From Limnephilus marmoratus (Eukaryota; Arthropoda; Insecta; Trichoptera; Limnephilidae), in assembly GCA_917880885.1 (NCBI GenBank), contig OU862910.1, forward strand, positions 15,512,710 through 15,576,709: DNA of 64,000 nucleotides. The letters run 5' to 3'. Positions 11,690 to 23,029 of this stretch are shown piece after piece (within the stretch, counting starts at the first letter, position 1; every line of letters starts with the position of its first letter). The notes beneath the pieces were generated by a model. That model was not told the DNA's origin, ran no database searches, and saw nothing but the letters and a program-made list of their open reading frames with translations. Both the position numbers and the translations under genes were made by a program.

Positions 11690-11960
11690 ACCGCCGCCCT
11701 GGGAACCATTTACTGGATAACATACAACTCTGCCACGGATCACCCTACGTTGTTTGCTATGTTCGGTGACTTATCAGGGGTGTCCGGGTTCTTTGGGTGA
11801 GTTGTGTTCAAGTTCTGTCGGCGGCCGGCCCTCAGCGGGAGGGTTGAATTTACACGTCCCTCACTCTTGGACACACTAATCTTTAGGTTTCTACCCACCT
11901 CTTTTATCTTCTCAGAACTTCCTCTCCTTTCTTGTCTTAAAAGACCCTCCATACAGGATC
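11690..11960 (+). repeat. Family Q copy
   Basis: CGCCCTGGGAACCATTTACTGGATAAC opens the copy, then CGGTGACTTATCAGGGGTGTCCGGG, TCCCTCACTCTTGGACACACT and AAAAGACCCTCCATACAGGATCC. These follow the order of the 22562 and 25430 copies. Several internal segments are missing. Confidence 0.7.
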
Positions 11961-12146
11961 CTCAAATGAAATTATTTTACTCAATGCCTGCTGTGCTGGG
12001 TTAATGTATAAAAATATATCATAACTTATAAAATCCCATTAAGCAGAAAAATACGTATTTTTACGGGGGTGGTAGTCTAAAACCTTACAAGTTAATTTTT
12101 GCAACAAAAAATTATCTTTTTAAGTTTGTCGTAATGAGATAAATGT

Positions 12147-12715
12147 ATGAAATTTAAATTGAGATTCCATGTTCCAATATGCACATTTCGAATAATTTAT
12201 TTATCATTACCTGAATCTATTATAAGACATGGAATTACAGCTTGGGGAATTTCCTATAAAACAAATGTAAATCATATTCGATCAGTTCAAAAGTCATTAG
12301 TTAAATTATTAGCTCATAAAAGTTTATACGAACAAAGGCGTAATGTTCCGTACTTTTACCAGGACTAATTGTACCTAAGCATTAAAACAAATATGGACAA
12401 AGAACGCTGGACTACATGATACCTAATTGCTTAAATATGTTACCTGACGAAATTAAAAAAATGTACAAACGGTAAAACAAATAATATTATGTTGAAGAAT
12501 TGGCTCGCCGAAAGAAATAATTTGAATCATACTCTAACACAAAAAATTCTAACTGCATAATAAAGTAAAATAAGTTTATTTATATCTTCAAAGTAAAAGC
12601 ACCCATTGACTACTTAAAAGTATTTTATAGAGGCTTTTCTTTTTTCGGTAAAAAATGTATTTTTCCTGTCATATTGTAATACTTTATCTTTATAATAAAT
12701 AAAATAAAAAATCGA
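12147..12715 (+). pseudogene. LINE RT C-terminal fragment with 3' tail
   Basis: The readable part (12147-12368) gives CTFRIIYLSLPESIIRHGIT and AWGISYKTNVNHIRSVQKSL. These correspond to the region after the RT thumb of Jockey-superfamily LINEs (pattern Y..L..SI..YGI..WG). The frame then breaks; the rest contains words like GYMIPNCLNMLPDEIKK in other frames. The copy ends with TCTTTATAATAAATAAAATAAAA. It is 5'-truncated and mutated. Confidence 0.65.
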
Positions 12716-12874
12716 AATAACCCTTACAAGTTATAATAGTTAAATTATTGCGAAAGCAACATTTTCCACAAGTCATGCTGGTTATTTTAAGTTTTTTTCT
12801 ATTAATAATGTAAATATTTAATTTATAACAAAAGATTATTCATTTATTTTGTTAAAAACCATTTAATATTTTTT

Positions 12875-13125
12875 GAAGTGAAACTTCTTTAGCCCCTTTA
12901 GAGTGATTTGAAATTCGGATGAAACTGAAATGACGCACTACGGCACCTGCGAATCATCAAACTGCGCTCAAGGCTCCTATTGGCTGAGATATAAAACGGA
13001 AGTCTGCGCTCATTGGCCGCTTTGTTTTTTACGGGTCGTCGGAATATGAGCGTAAATTCGCGTCTCGCCACGCGCGTCCCATAGCGCAGCGGTATAGTGC
13101 GTCGCAAATCTCAGCGGCAATCTCA
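12875..13125 (+). repeat. Dispersed repeat family R, copy 2
   Basis: AGTGAAACTTCTTTAGCCCC, then GATGAAACTGAAATGACG, GGCACCTGCGAATCATC and GGCCGCTTTGTTTT align with the 8480 copy in the same order. No coding content. Confidence 0.65.
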
Positions 13126-13385
13126 TCCTATAAATAAATAATGTAATTTTAATAATTTCCGTTCCGTTAAATACATTAAACAGTAAAATACATATACCCA
13201 GTTGCTTTAAAAAGGAGCTTTATTTATAGTTATGACTCAAATTGGTACAAGTACGTTTAAGATTTCTATTTGTAAAAAATAAAAGGATTCATTTATTTTT
13301 TAAAGCAATTGGGTATATGTATTTTACTGTTTAATGTATTTAACGGAATGGAAATTATTAAAATTACATTATTTATTTTATAGGA
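13126..13385. mobile_element. 260-bp foldback/MITE
   Basis: The left arm (13126-13218) begins TCCTATAAATAAATAATG and the right arm (13304-13385) ends with its inverse, ATTTTATAGGA. The arms are nearly identical over about 85 bp, including AATACATTAAACAGTAAAATA. The spacer is about 85 bp. It probably is a small non-autonomous inverted-repeat element. Confidence 0.8.
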
Positions 13386-13869
13386 GCAAATTATTCATGC
13401 ATGCAAAAGGATCCTTCAATAAATTTGGATAATATGCAAATTGTGGACCCTTTGTTTACTGAGTAAGTGCGCAGGTTCAAAATATTCACATTCAAAATAA
13501 CGCAAGTAGAATAATGAGTGAAGATTAGATTCCCTTACTTCGAGTGAAATTAATCATCATTTTTCTTGGGAGAGTATTTATTTCAAATCAATTTCATTGA
13601 CTTGTTTGCCTTGTTTGACTCAGTGAGCGTTGGATGCGAACGAATCGGCAACCACCCAGAGGAACTATCCATCAATTTAAATTTAATTTAATTGCGTATT
13701 TTATAAAATCATTCATTACCTGCTATTTTTTTCAATTTTATTTTCATAATTTTTCTTGAAAAGTAAGTGTGCATAACTTTTCTCGTGTAATATACATGTC
13801 CACGAATATGGCACACATTGTCCGTTTAGCTGATAGTATTTAAAATTACGTGGAATGACGTAGAAGTGG

Positions 13870-14050
13870 ATAGTAGAAAATGGTGGGGACTCCCAGGAAG
13901 ACATGGCACAATCGAGTGAATCAAATAATCATGTGTGTTAAAATGAAGTGTATTCGATGAACTTAGAAAGGGGAGTAAGCAGAATATTTGAATGGCGGAA
14001 TAAGTCGAAGTCGAGGAAGACATGGCACGATGAAGTGAATCAAATACCTA
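13870..14050 (+). pseudogene. RTE-type RT C-terminal scraps
   Basis: Two short pieces encode the RTE signature: GTPRKTWHNRVNQI near 13888 and GRKTWHDEVNQIP near 14005. Both correspond to RGRPRKTWHDQVNQIL in the better copy at 45305..44928. Stops and frame changes separate them. They may be two insertions or a partial duplication. Confidence 0.55.
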
Positions 14051-14459
14051 AAAAATAAGCTTTTTTCAATTATTGACAATATTATTATTATTACACCTTA
14101 AAACTACACCCAGTTTAATATAATTCAAAACCTCTTTCTTCCAAACTATTCATAACATAGAGCAACGCTGGGTTTACTTATACAAAGAAGATTGTTTGAT
14201 TTCTATACAAATCTACAGTTTTATTCCGAGAACGATGAAATTTTGCAAACTTGACCTTCAACAAAAGAAGGAACGTTTCTGTCTAAGTCTGATTTTGAAA
14301 AAAACTCTCTGTAAAGCTGCGAGCGACGTTGGGGAATTCAGTTGGTGTTAAAAAATATCAAATCCATTTGTCTACGGATACTTATTTGCATATACCTACA
14401 TGTTTGTCCATTTTTATTTCGTTAATTTTCATTACACGTTTATCCTGACGAGAAAAATT

Positions 14460-14760
14460 AATTTTTATCTTTATACAATACATGTTACATACGTAATTAA
14501 ATAATTTTTATCTTTATACAATACATGTTACATACGTAATTAAATAATTTTTATCTTTATACAATACATGTTACATACGTAATTAAATAATTTTTATCTT
14601 TATACAATACATGTTACATACGTAATTAAATAATTTTTATCTTTATACAATACATGTTACATACGTAATTAAATAATTTTTATCTTTATACAATACATGT
14701 TACATACGTAATTAAATAATTTTTATCTTTATACAATACATGTTACATACGTAATTAAGA
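14460..14760. repeat. 43-bp minisatellite, 7 copies
   Basis: Units begin AATTTTTATCTTTATAC at 14460, 14503, 14546, 14589, 14632, 14675 and 14718, a strict 43-base period. Apart from the final bases of the last unit, the copies are identical, which indicates recent expansion or homogenisation. Each contains ACATGTTACATACGTAATTA. Confidence 0.97.
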
Positions 14761-15355
14761 CATTTAGATAGAGTAGATAAATTAAATCACCATACTAGGC
14801 GGCTGCCTGTTTCCTTGGTTTTGAAAAATGTCGATTATTTTAAATAAATAGTGCTGTATACGGAGTTATTTATTTTTATTTTTATGTTGATGTCGTAGAG
14901 TTGCTTTGTGAGTGCACATTCACAAGTGAAATATTTGATTTTATTGTGAAAAATCACACTGAAAAAACATATTTCATGTTTACTACAGTTTTGCAGCGAA
15001 CACGAAGTGTTCTTTTGTATAACAGCTCTATTTACAGAACACGCTTTCATCGCTGCCTCTTCACTTCTACTATCATCCACAACTCTGGGAGCAGCGCGCG
15101 AACGGGATGCTTGGATTATTCCGTACACAAATATTGCACACAGATTATTCCGAACACACGAGAGCAGCGCAGGACCGCGAGGAATGGGGGAGTCTTGTCC
15201 ATCAGGAAAATTGTAAAGGTGAACCGATGAATTCGCGCACCATTTTTAAATTTAATGGACATTGTTCATTAGCCGATTTCATTTTAGAAAAATTAATAAC
15301 TTTGCTGCAATGCGAGTATTTGTAGACTATCGGATTTTATGTATTGGTCAACGTT

Positions 15356-15668
15356 CGAAAATATTTTTACCCTGCGATATAGAAAATATTTTTACCCTGC
15401 GATATAGAAAATATTTTTACCCTGCGATATAGAAAATATTTTTACCCTGCGATATAGAAAATATTTTTACCCTGCGACATAGAAAATATTTTAATCCTGC
15501 GATATAGAAAATATTTTTACCCTGCGATACAGAAAATATTTTTACCCTGCGATATAGAAAATATTTTTACCCTGCGATATAGAAAATATTTTTACCCTGC
15601 GATATAGAAAATATTTTTACACTGCGACATAGAAAATATTTTTACCCTGCGACGTAGAAAACATTTTT
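15356..15668. repeat. 25-bp minisatellite, about 12 copies
   Basis: The unit GAAAATATTTTTACCCTGCGATATA repeats with a 25-base period. Variants include GACATA, GATACA and GACGTA at the unit end and one TTAATCC. No coding content. Confidence 0.95.
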
Positions 15669-15789
15669 AAAACGCTCTTGCAAATCTAAATTATTGGTGC
15701 ATCTATAATTCACAGAAAAAAATCACAAAACAACTTTGTGGCATCATTTTCATTTAGTGAAAATAACTAATAATATATAATACTAGACT

Positions 15790-16145
15790 CTAAAATGTTA
15801 TTTAGGGATCATATTGAAAATATTCTAGAAAAAGCTTATAAGCAATTGGGTTTCATTATTCGCATTAAAAGCCTTTTATTATAGCACACACCCATTATTC
15901 TTACACAAAATCGTGAACTGCCTTGTTGATTCATCATATCTGTTAGAAAATATTGCATTTCGTTGCCCCAAACAAAACACCAGATCGAACGACTTATTTA
16001 GAATACCACACAGTAAATCTAAATACGCGCAAAACTCTGTAAATAGTACGTATCTGTGAAACTAACAATGCCTTACGAGAAGTGGACATTTTCAACCATG
16101 ACTTGAAATCATATAAAATGCAGCTTAATAAATTAATAACTTAAA
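15790..16145 (+). pseudogene. Decayed LINE RT fragment
   Basis: An initial frame gives FRDHIENILEKAYKQLGFII, matching the segment after the RT palm in Jockey-superfamily LINEs (compare FISHINSIYNKGIKMLGFVL in the copy at 55166..54516). Downstream it is full of stops and frame shifts, ending near TGCAGCTTAATAAATTAATAAC. Confidence 0.6.
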
Positions 16146-16499
16146 ATACTTTTTTTCTCTATTTTTTGTTAAAATTATATTATTATCAACCATAGTAAAT
16201 AATATATAACCATGTTTGTTAACAATTTTACGTTTTTCTTTATTATGTTTTATGTTCTTCTTTTTAATCTTTTTCTTTACTTTCTTTATATCATTTAATA
16301 AGTTAAACTAAAATACTTAACCAATATTTAACATAACGGAACTTAATTGGTCTACAAAGTTATTTTACTTTTATTATAAAATATTTTTGACATATGTTTT
16401 GCGCATTGAATTAATGTTGTAATCCGGATTTCAAATAACTAACTACTCATCAAAATGTGTTTCCTAAGGAGTAGACATAGAGGATAGACAGCTATACGA

Positions 16500-16800
16500 T
16501 TCTCTCCTGACACAGTTCTTGCTTCACTCACATTCATACATACTATTCCACTATTCTGCCTCTTGATATAGCCCGACACAATTATTTGGTTCTCTTGATC
16601 GCGTCATGTTTTGCTCGAACGTCCCCGGCTGCCAATCACTACCGCATCACACATTCTGCAAACATCTTTCTTCTTTCACCCACTCTAAATCCCCAACCAT
16701 CTATGTATTCCTATCTTAATCTTATCCATTACTCTTACATCAACTTTGCTTATATTTCCGTACAATATCTCCTCATTTTTAACACGGTCACACAATGATG
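16500..16800 (-). pseudogene. Decayed RTE RT C-terminus
   Basis: The stretch CTTGCTTCACTCACATTCATACAT...GACACAATTATTTGG and TAATCTTATCCATTACTCTTACATC is collinear with 44980..45260, where the minus strand encodes a readable RTE C-terminus. Here the frame is lost. It abuts the 8-bp-TSD transposon that starts at 16819. Confidence 0.55.
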
Positions 16801-16818
16801 AACTACATATACCTACAC

Positions 16819-18778
16819 TAAGGTGGTCCAAAAATTTTTTTTTATTATTTTTCATTTGGCCACCCCGTGAATTTGTTACACGTATTCATAGAAATAACAT
16901 AGTAAAATTTCAGCGAGATAGCTCAAGTAGAAAGGGGTGCTCAATCGAGTGTTGTTTTTGACTTTTTTGTGTAAAATGCTTAAATTTTTACTTTTTGCTA
17001 CAGGCCAATTTCGTGTGTTAAACTATTAAATAAATATTAAAATAAACTACTGAAGAGTTTTATGGACAAATTTGAACAGTATTTGATACTTATTTAGTAG
17101 ACTGTGAAATGAATCAGTGTAGTAAAATGTGTTCATCTACTCGAAAAAAATACGAAAATTTTCTACTTGGGGTGCGAGATATTGAGCCATTGATGAGGCT
17201 TAACCAACATCTTACTCTTCGGCAAGTTTTACTCCGTTATCACTACATATTAAATGATTCCAAAAATGTGAAAGATTCCGCGCATGTACTTATTCAAGAA
17301 CTTATAAAAGTATGGAGTAAATCTAGTATTCCGACCGGACAACAAAATCACTGCATTGAAAAGCTGATAAAGTTTTTTTTGAACTGGCTGCTATTGAATA
17401 AAAATAGGGGAAGAAATTCTGAAGCACAAAAAAAGAGTGTATTTGTTTAAAAAAGAACTAGACAAACTTTTTGATATTGCCCATGCAAGCGCTTTGAATT
17501 TGATAAAAATTGCGGAAGACAGAGCGTTTCTCATCGATCAAAGATGAGAACGTAAGATGATTATAACCTCAATCGACAAGAAACTAGAAAAGGTCAAAGA
17601 AAGTTCTCTAAAACGGAAACAAAGATCTGAAGAATTGAAAGGAATGGCTGCTGAAAGTAATGCGTGTCGAGACAAGAGTTAGAACTTGAGTGCAGCTTCA
17701 GTAGCACTTCTAGTAATGCTAGCATATTAGAGGATAAGTCCAAAGATGAGTTTGTAGTGCGTTGAGCTGTCTACAATTGACATATTTTCACAATACGTTA
17801 CCAGTGCGCTTGATCGTAATAAGATTTAAACTAATCAAGAGAGAAGAAAAACAAATTGTTCGATTCGTTAGTTATCATCTACACCAAAGTTTGAATCGAA
17901 GCGTCTTTGGCAGCAGATGGGCCAGTAAATGACTTAATACTTTGGAATAGCTTAAAATTGTACGAAGCCATTGATTCCGAAATCAGTATAGCAGTTAGGG
18001 GCGTCTTAGAGCGTCATTTATGGTATTTGTCAGATGAACTAGTCTCATTTACCTTGTTTTCTGAGAAGCTGTCTGATGCTGAGAAACAGGCTATTGTTCA
18101 AAAAATAAATTCTGATGGCGGTAATCCTTCAGTACGAGGTGATTCTGCTAAGCTTGCCTCAGAGGTTACATTAGAAGCTTTTGCAACACAAAGAACGTTG
18201 AAAACGCTGTTAGTTCTTGATATCACGGACTCTTTCTTGTAATTACCTCCCAAGACTTGGAATAACAGTGTTGATTTCCTTCAAGGTAAAAGCTGAGTCA
18301 AAAATTTACGTATTGTTAATGATACAGCGGAGAGAGGTGTTAAACTATTTGAAGATTACAACACGATACTCACTAAGAATGAGGAAGAAAAGCAATTTTT
18401 ACTTCACATCGTTGAACAAAACAGAAAAGTTGTTTCTACTGAAACATTCAAAATGGAGTTAACAAACATGGATTTGAAAGATTGCGACTAATATTATGTT
18501 AATTATTGCTTTGTTACCAAATTTTGTTCAAATTTAAATACGTTTTATACTTATTTGACTAAAATACTTGTAATATGAATAAACCTTAAATTACGTGTGT
18601 TACTTAAAATCCAGAACTTTTGTCAGAAACTTCTAATTCGATGAGCACCCCCTTGTATATAAGATAGGGGGCTGAAATTTTTTACACATAATAAGAATGA
18701 TAGGTGTAACAAATAAAATGGGTGGCTACATCTATATTTGAAGAAACAAAATTTACTATACAGGCCTGGACCACCTTA
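16819..18778 (+). mobile_element. 1960-bp DNA transposon, 12-bp TIR, 8-bp TSD
   Basis: The ends are TAAGGTGGTCCA (16819-16830) and its exact inverse TGGACCACCTTA (18767-18778). Immediately outside, ACCTACAC occurs at 16811-16818 and again at 18779-18786, a perfect 8-bp target-site duplication. About 110 bp from each end is a subterminal inverted pair (GGGGTGCTCAATCGA near 16936; TCGATGAGCACCCCC near 18638). The interior holds remains of one protein, described separately. An 8-bp duplication fits hAT, P and a few smaller superfamilies, but the TIR does not look like a typical hAT (CAGNG) end, so I leave it unclassified. Confidence 0.88.
17109..18491 (+). pseudogene. Decayed protein of the 8-bp-TSD transposon
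   Basis: The N-terminal piece (17109-17450, 113 aa) has a basic helical stretch with LRQVLLRYHYILNDSKNV and ELIKVWSKSSIPTG. After a frame change the sequence continues KKELDKLFDIAHASALNLIK and AEDRAFLIDQR. Stops and a gap follow. A third piece (17907-18242) contains SAKLASEVTLEAFATQRTLK, and the last frame gives LRIVNDTAERGVKLFEDYNT and EEEKQFLLHIVEQNRKVV, ending at a stop near 18491. From memory the words LFDIAH, FL.DQR, VND.AERGV and QFLL.VVE..R recur in a large set of unnamed arthropod transposon proteins. No catalytic triad could be identified by eye. The copy cannot make a full protein. Confidence 0.7.
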
Positions 18779-18924
18779 ACCTACACCTCAGGGATCTCAA
18801 TGCTATAGCTTTCAGGGTAGTTTCTCCCTTTCTCTGTCCGTTTCATGCCTCACTCCCACTTATCCTGTACGAATTCCAATAAGCAAAATTAACCCCACAG
18901 AGAATAATTAATTGGTATTCGGAT

Positions 18925-19295
18925 TTTTTTTACATCAGCTCCACACAGAGAGCTTGACAAAAATATTTTCCATTAGGGCCTTTATCATCTTAGGGGATGC
19001 AGTGTGAAGGATCTTTTTAAGGAAAGGAAGAAGAGGAAGTTCTAGGCAGGGATTTGGGGGTCAATATGTCCAGGAGTGACGGACGAATGAATCCATCCCA
19101 CCAAATGCGAGAGTCCGGCTGGAGAGATCAAAAGGCCTCCCTCAACAAGTCTTTCTTGATCCAGCCCACGCAGCAAGTGCTACACTCCGTCAAGACCAGG
19201 CCAAATTTCATCTAAGTCACCCTGCGTAGCGAACCACTTGAAGTGACTGCAGGGATGTTGGTTATCCAATAAATGGTTCCCATACCTGCTTCCCA
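18925..19295 (-). repeat. Family Q copy, minus strand
   Basis: Read on the minus strand it follows the 25430 copy: AATAAATGGTTCC-type start near 19270, ACTTGGGATGACC-like middle, TGGGTCCGTC equivalents, then CATCCCCTAAGATGA and CAGGGCCT-type words near 18960 and TTTACATCAGCTCCACA at the end. The order is preserved. Confidence 0.7.
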
Positions 19296-20330
19296 ATTTA
19301 AGTTTTCCGTGTGCGCAACTAATAATTGAGATTTCCGTGTGCGCAATAATTTGTGTCAGGAATATTCGCGTGCGGAATAATCACCCAACCAATGAACAGT
19401 ACGAAGAGCGAACACCCTTGCCGCCAGCTCCCAGCTACTACGAGCTACGTACGCGATTACATGAACAGAGTAAAGTGGCACTATCGCGTTGCAAGCAATA
19501 CACGGGGCATAATCTTTACTTGCAATTAACTTCAGCTTAATTTGCTCGTTACTTCGGGGCGAGAAGTCGACTCTGATTACTCCTGACGCTTATGAGCTTC
19601 TAAGATAACGATAATGTGTCTCGGAAATGGAATATAATCATTCCTAAGGGATATACTTCAGACATCCATAAGCACATTACAAGTGAACAGCAATAGACTA
19701 TATCAATATTGATTAAATCAAGTGAATTGCCTTTTTCAAGAAAAAAATAAATGTCGGGATGTAGGGGTATTTTCTCAAACTAGGTGTATCGGCCAGCAGA
19801 GGTTTATTGCTTGAAATTATTAAATCCATTCTCGCATATGATGACGTTTTTAATAAGATTGGAATCGAGGAGGATTGGAAACGAGACACAACAAAAAAGC
19901 TGGATAAATAATACCTTGAAAATTAGGCTAATTTATTTTTTATCGTACACTTCATCATATATTCCTGAGGCAGAGTATAAGAGTTTTTCAAAAATAGCAT
20001 CCATTTGGTCAGAAAAAAAAATTCAAAGTTGGCTCCTAAATTCATGGATAAATCGTCATTTTTGAGGCCCTATATTTTATAACTTAAAGCAAAAATCGAA
20101 AATTGGAATCATATCTACATATACTTTATATATGCCATACCTTTTGGTTAAAAAAATAAAGTGGAATAATTTGGTATTTTAGCCGTATATCCAAAACTAA
20201 ATTTTGTATGAAACAGGTCGCGCAGACCTTCTCTTAAGGTTCCCATGTAATCCTTTCAGAGATAAGAATAACTAACCCCATTAACACGTGTAGACACTAT
20301 CAACTTTTAGTCCAATAAAAAGGGAAACGA
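19296..20330. other. Gene-free stretch
   Basis: Two short frames (19337..19540 and 19784..20065) have no recognised family. The words TTTCCGTGTGCGCAA (twice near 19307 and 19332) and GTGCGGAATAATC are short internal repeats. Nothing else is supported. Confidence 0.45.
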
Positions 20331-20334
20331 CTGG

Positions 20335-20665
20335 CGCATTAGTCAGTTGGCCGACATTCGTGAAGTCTGTGTTTCATTTTGCAAATCCTTACCCAAGATA
20401 CGCTGATTTATGCAACACGAGTGGAGTTCCACAGGGTTCACACCTTGGCCCAATCTTATTTATCTTGTTTATAAATGATCTACAAAAAAAATTCTTGATG
20501 TATCTATCTTACTTTTTGCAGATGACCTCAAAATTATGAGAATTATAAAAAAATATTTACCATTGCAATATTCTTCAAGATAATATCAACAAATTGTCAA
20601 TTTGGTGAAATGAAAATAGACTTTACTTAAATATCTAGAAATATCAGTCAACCAAGGATTAATAA
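20335..20665 (+). pseudogene. LINE RT palm fragment
   Basis: The frame at about 20418-20490 reads NTSGVPQGSHLGPILFILFI, including the conserved SGVPQGS.LGP of non-LTR reverse transcriptases. After a frame shift it reaches LLFADDLKIMRI (about 20510), the catalytic F/YxDD-type motif. Frame breaks on both sides make it inactive. Confidence 0.8.
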
Positions 20666-20699
20666 TATGGGAAAACTAAAAACTAAAAAAACTTTATTT

Positions 20700-22560
20700 T
20701 TTGCTGATTCTTGTCATCGTGCGCTATAAAAATATGTTCATTTCCAAATGTAAATTTCTAAAAATGTTTGAAACTAGCCACGATGTAATTATGATATTGA
20801 CAACCTTACCAACTTTGGTCAGTGTGACGTCATCAACTCTCTCGACGGCCCTTTATCAAAATAGCTATTTGTCATAGAAAATTTATTTGACAAGTTAAAA
20901 ACATTACAAAAATGACATGTTTGTCGTATTTTTCTATAATTTTTTCGATATAATAAAAAAACACGTTCAAAAACCCCTTTTCCAATACCTTACCGGATTC
21001 TTATATTTTATGACATCAAAATGGCATATTTGAATATGCTTCAGGATTTACTAGGCTAAAAGTTAAATGTGAGGTTAAATTAGGGCCAAAAGTACTTAAA
21101 AGTAAGTTGGAATGATTTTGTGGTAAAAAGCTATGATGTATTTTTTGTCATCCTTGAGCAAACGCATCTGTCCAGAAGACGAACACTGCAAGGTTGTCCA
21201 AAATAATAATAGCTCAAGAAGAAGGAGAAAGCGCAATTCTGCTTAGTACCTCAAAAAGTAACTAAGTTGCAACTTCCTAATGAACGATGACATTTGCAAC
21301 GTTTTTTCTAGAATTTTTCAGGTGAATTAAGTAGTCAAACAATTTATTGTTTATTGCGTAGTGTGCCTTAATTTTGGCAGTTAAATCAACGAAAGTGAGT
21401 TATTCGTTGACCTTATAATTTGCAGCACAACGTCACAATAATAATCGTGTGCAATAACTTAAGCAATCCTATCATACCCCTAGGGCCATTCAAATAAAAG
21501 CTTTTTAAATTTTACACATCTGTTAACAGTCATTACTGTATGGTAACCTGTTGTTTACCAGTTGTGCAAAATTAAAACAATAGCTTTATCAGTAGGAAAG
21601 TTAGAGTGTTCTGTCATATAGGATAATTGAATGAAAAAATACAATATTTAAGTAATAGGTACCTATATTATTATAGAAGGTGTTACCACTTTCCCCAGCC
21701 CCACGTTGGGCGCCATTGTAACTTAACGGATTTAGTAATTCAATTTGTAAATCTAAGGTAGTAATGAAACCAATCAATCATCAATCAACTTATCAATTTA
21801 TTGGATTCTATAACATGGAATATGCTGTTTCTTAAATTAGAGACTCTTATCATAATGATCAATCTAATGTATCTCAGATCGTGGTCCAAGGTTCCTTGTG
21901 AGAATCTCTTGGGATGATGAAGCTAACAAAATAATCATTTATAAGAAATAAATCTGTGATGTATGACATTAATGTTCAAACACGGGCACTAACCTTGAAA
22001 ATTGAGAATATTGTCGGGAATGTCGGGCGCCAGGTCTGTCTAATAAACATGACCATTTTATTAGAACATCCTAATCTTTACATTAATAAAACCAGTATCA
22101 GGTAAAGAAATAACTAACGCCTCACGATGTCAGCTGGAGAACCAGGAACCACCTTCTTCTTGTCGCAAAATCCGTTGAGTGCCACAGTCGTTTCCATTCA
22201 CCAGATGTCGCCACTATCTGCAGTATGAACATTGCGCGTAACTCGAATGCGTCAACATCCAAATACACACTTCTTACGCGTCACCATTGATGATTAAATG
22301 GGCTCTCTGAAAGAAACTTGTGAAGCTTTTATTTCAGATCTCATGTTAGCTTTATCGATCGATAGAAAAATATGGAATACGTCGTGTCCTATTTTTGACA
22401 GTTGTTAATGTCTAAGGCTTTACAGATCGCGATGGAAATAATACACAATTATCTGTGAACGGAAAATTGTTGAGTTGATAAGAAAATTTCGAACAAAAAG
22501 TTGACTCAATAAAATTTTCAGATTATAAACACAAAATTGTTTTCATTTATAATTTATAAT
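20700..22560. other. Gene-free stretch of 1.9 kb
   Basis: No open frame over 60 codons with recognisable content and no repeat shared with the rest of the window was seen. A small palindromic patch (TTACTGTATGGTAACCTGTTGTTTACCAGT near 21533) is present. Confidence 0.5.
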
Positions 22561-22561
22561 T

Positions 22562-23015
22562 TGGGCGGCTGGTACGACTACCCTGGGAATCATTTTTTGG
22601 ATAACCAACGTCTCCGCCAAAGGTCGCTCCAAGTGGATCGCTACGTTTGGTGACTTAACAGAGGGGTCCGGGTTCAGAACTTAACAGGGGTATCTAGGTC
22701 ATGGCGGCGGATGCGTTTGGCAACTTACTGTGTGACGGGCTGAATCGGGAGAGACTGGTTAAGGGAGACCTTTTGACTTCTCCAGCCGAACTCTCTCGAC
22801 CCATTGCCTTGCACCGGGATGGGAAGGATGGATGCATATGTCCGTCACTCCTTGATACATTGACCCCGGATTTCTACCTACCCCTCATACCCTTTTTCTT
22901 CGCAGATCTTCCTTTCTATAAAAAGACCCTCCGTACAGCATTCCCAAAGAAAGCATAGGCCATGAAGTATATTTTCTCTCAGGGCCTCCCGTGTGGAGCT
23001 AATGTAAATTAAAAA
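22562..23015 (+). repeat. Family Q copy, near complete
   Basis: The order is GGCGGCTGGTACGACTACCCTGGGAATCATT, CGCTACGTTTGGTGACTTA, CCGGGTTCAGAACTT, TCACTCCTTGATACATTGACCCC, AAAAAGACCCTCCGTACAGCATTCCCAAAGA and TCTCAGGGCCTCCCGTGTGGAGCTAATGTAAA. The same order is seen at 25430. The 85-codon frame 22701..22958 inside it is carried by the repeat and is not credited as a gene. Confidence 0.8.
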
Positions 23016-23029
23016 TCTTCATAATATTT

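Noticed and set aside
14460..15668. Regular direct repeats that could suggest a CRISPR array
   Set aside because: The units are head-to-tail without unique spacers, in an insect-like genome with no cas genes; they are minisatellites.
22701..22958. 85-codon ORF in the 22.7-kb region
   Set aside because: It lies wholly in a family Q repeat; other Q copies do not keep the frame open.
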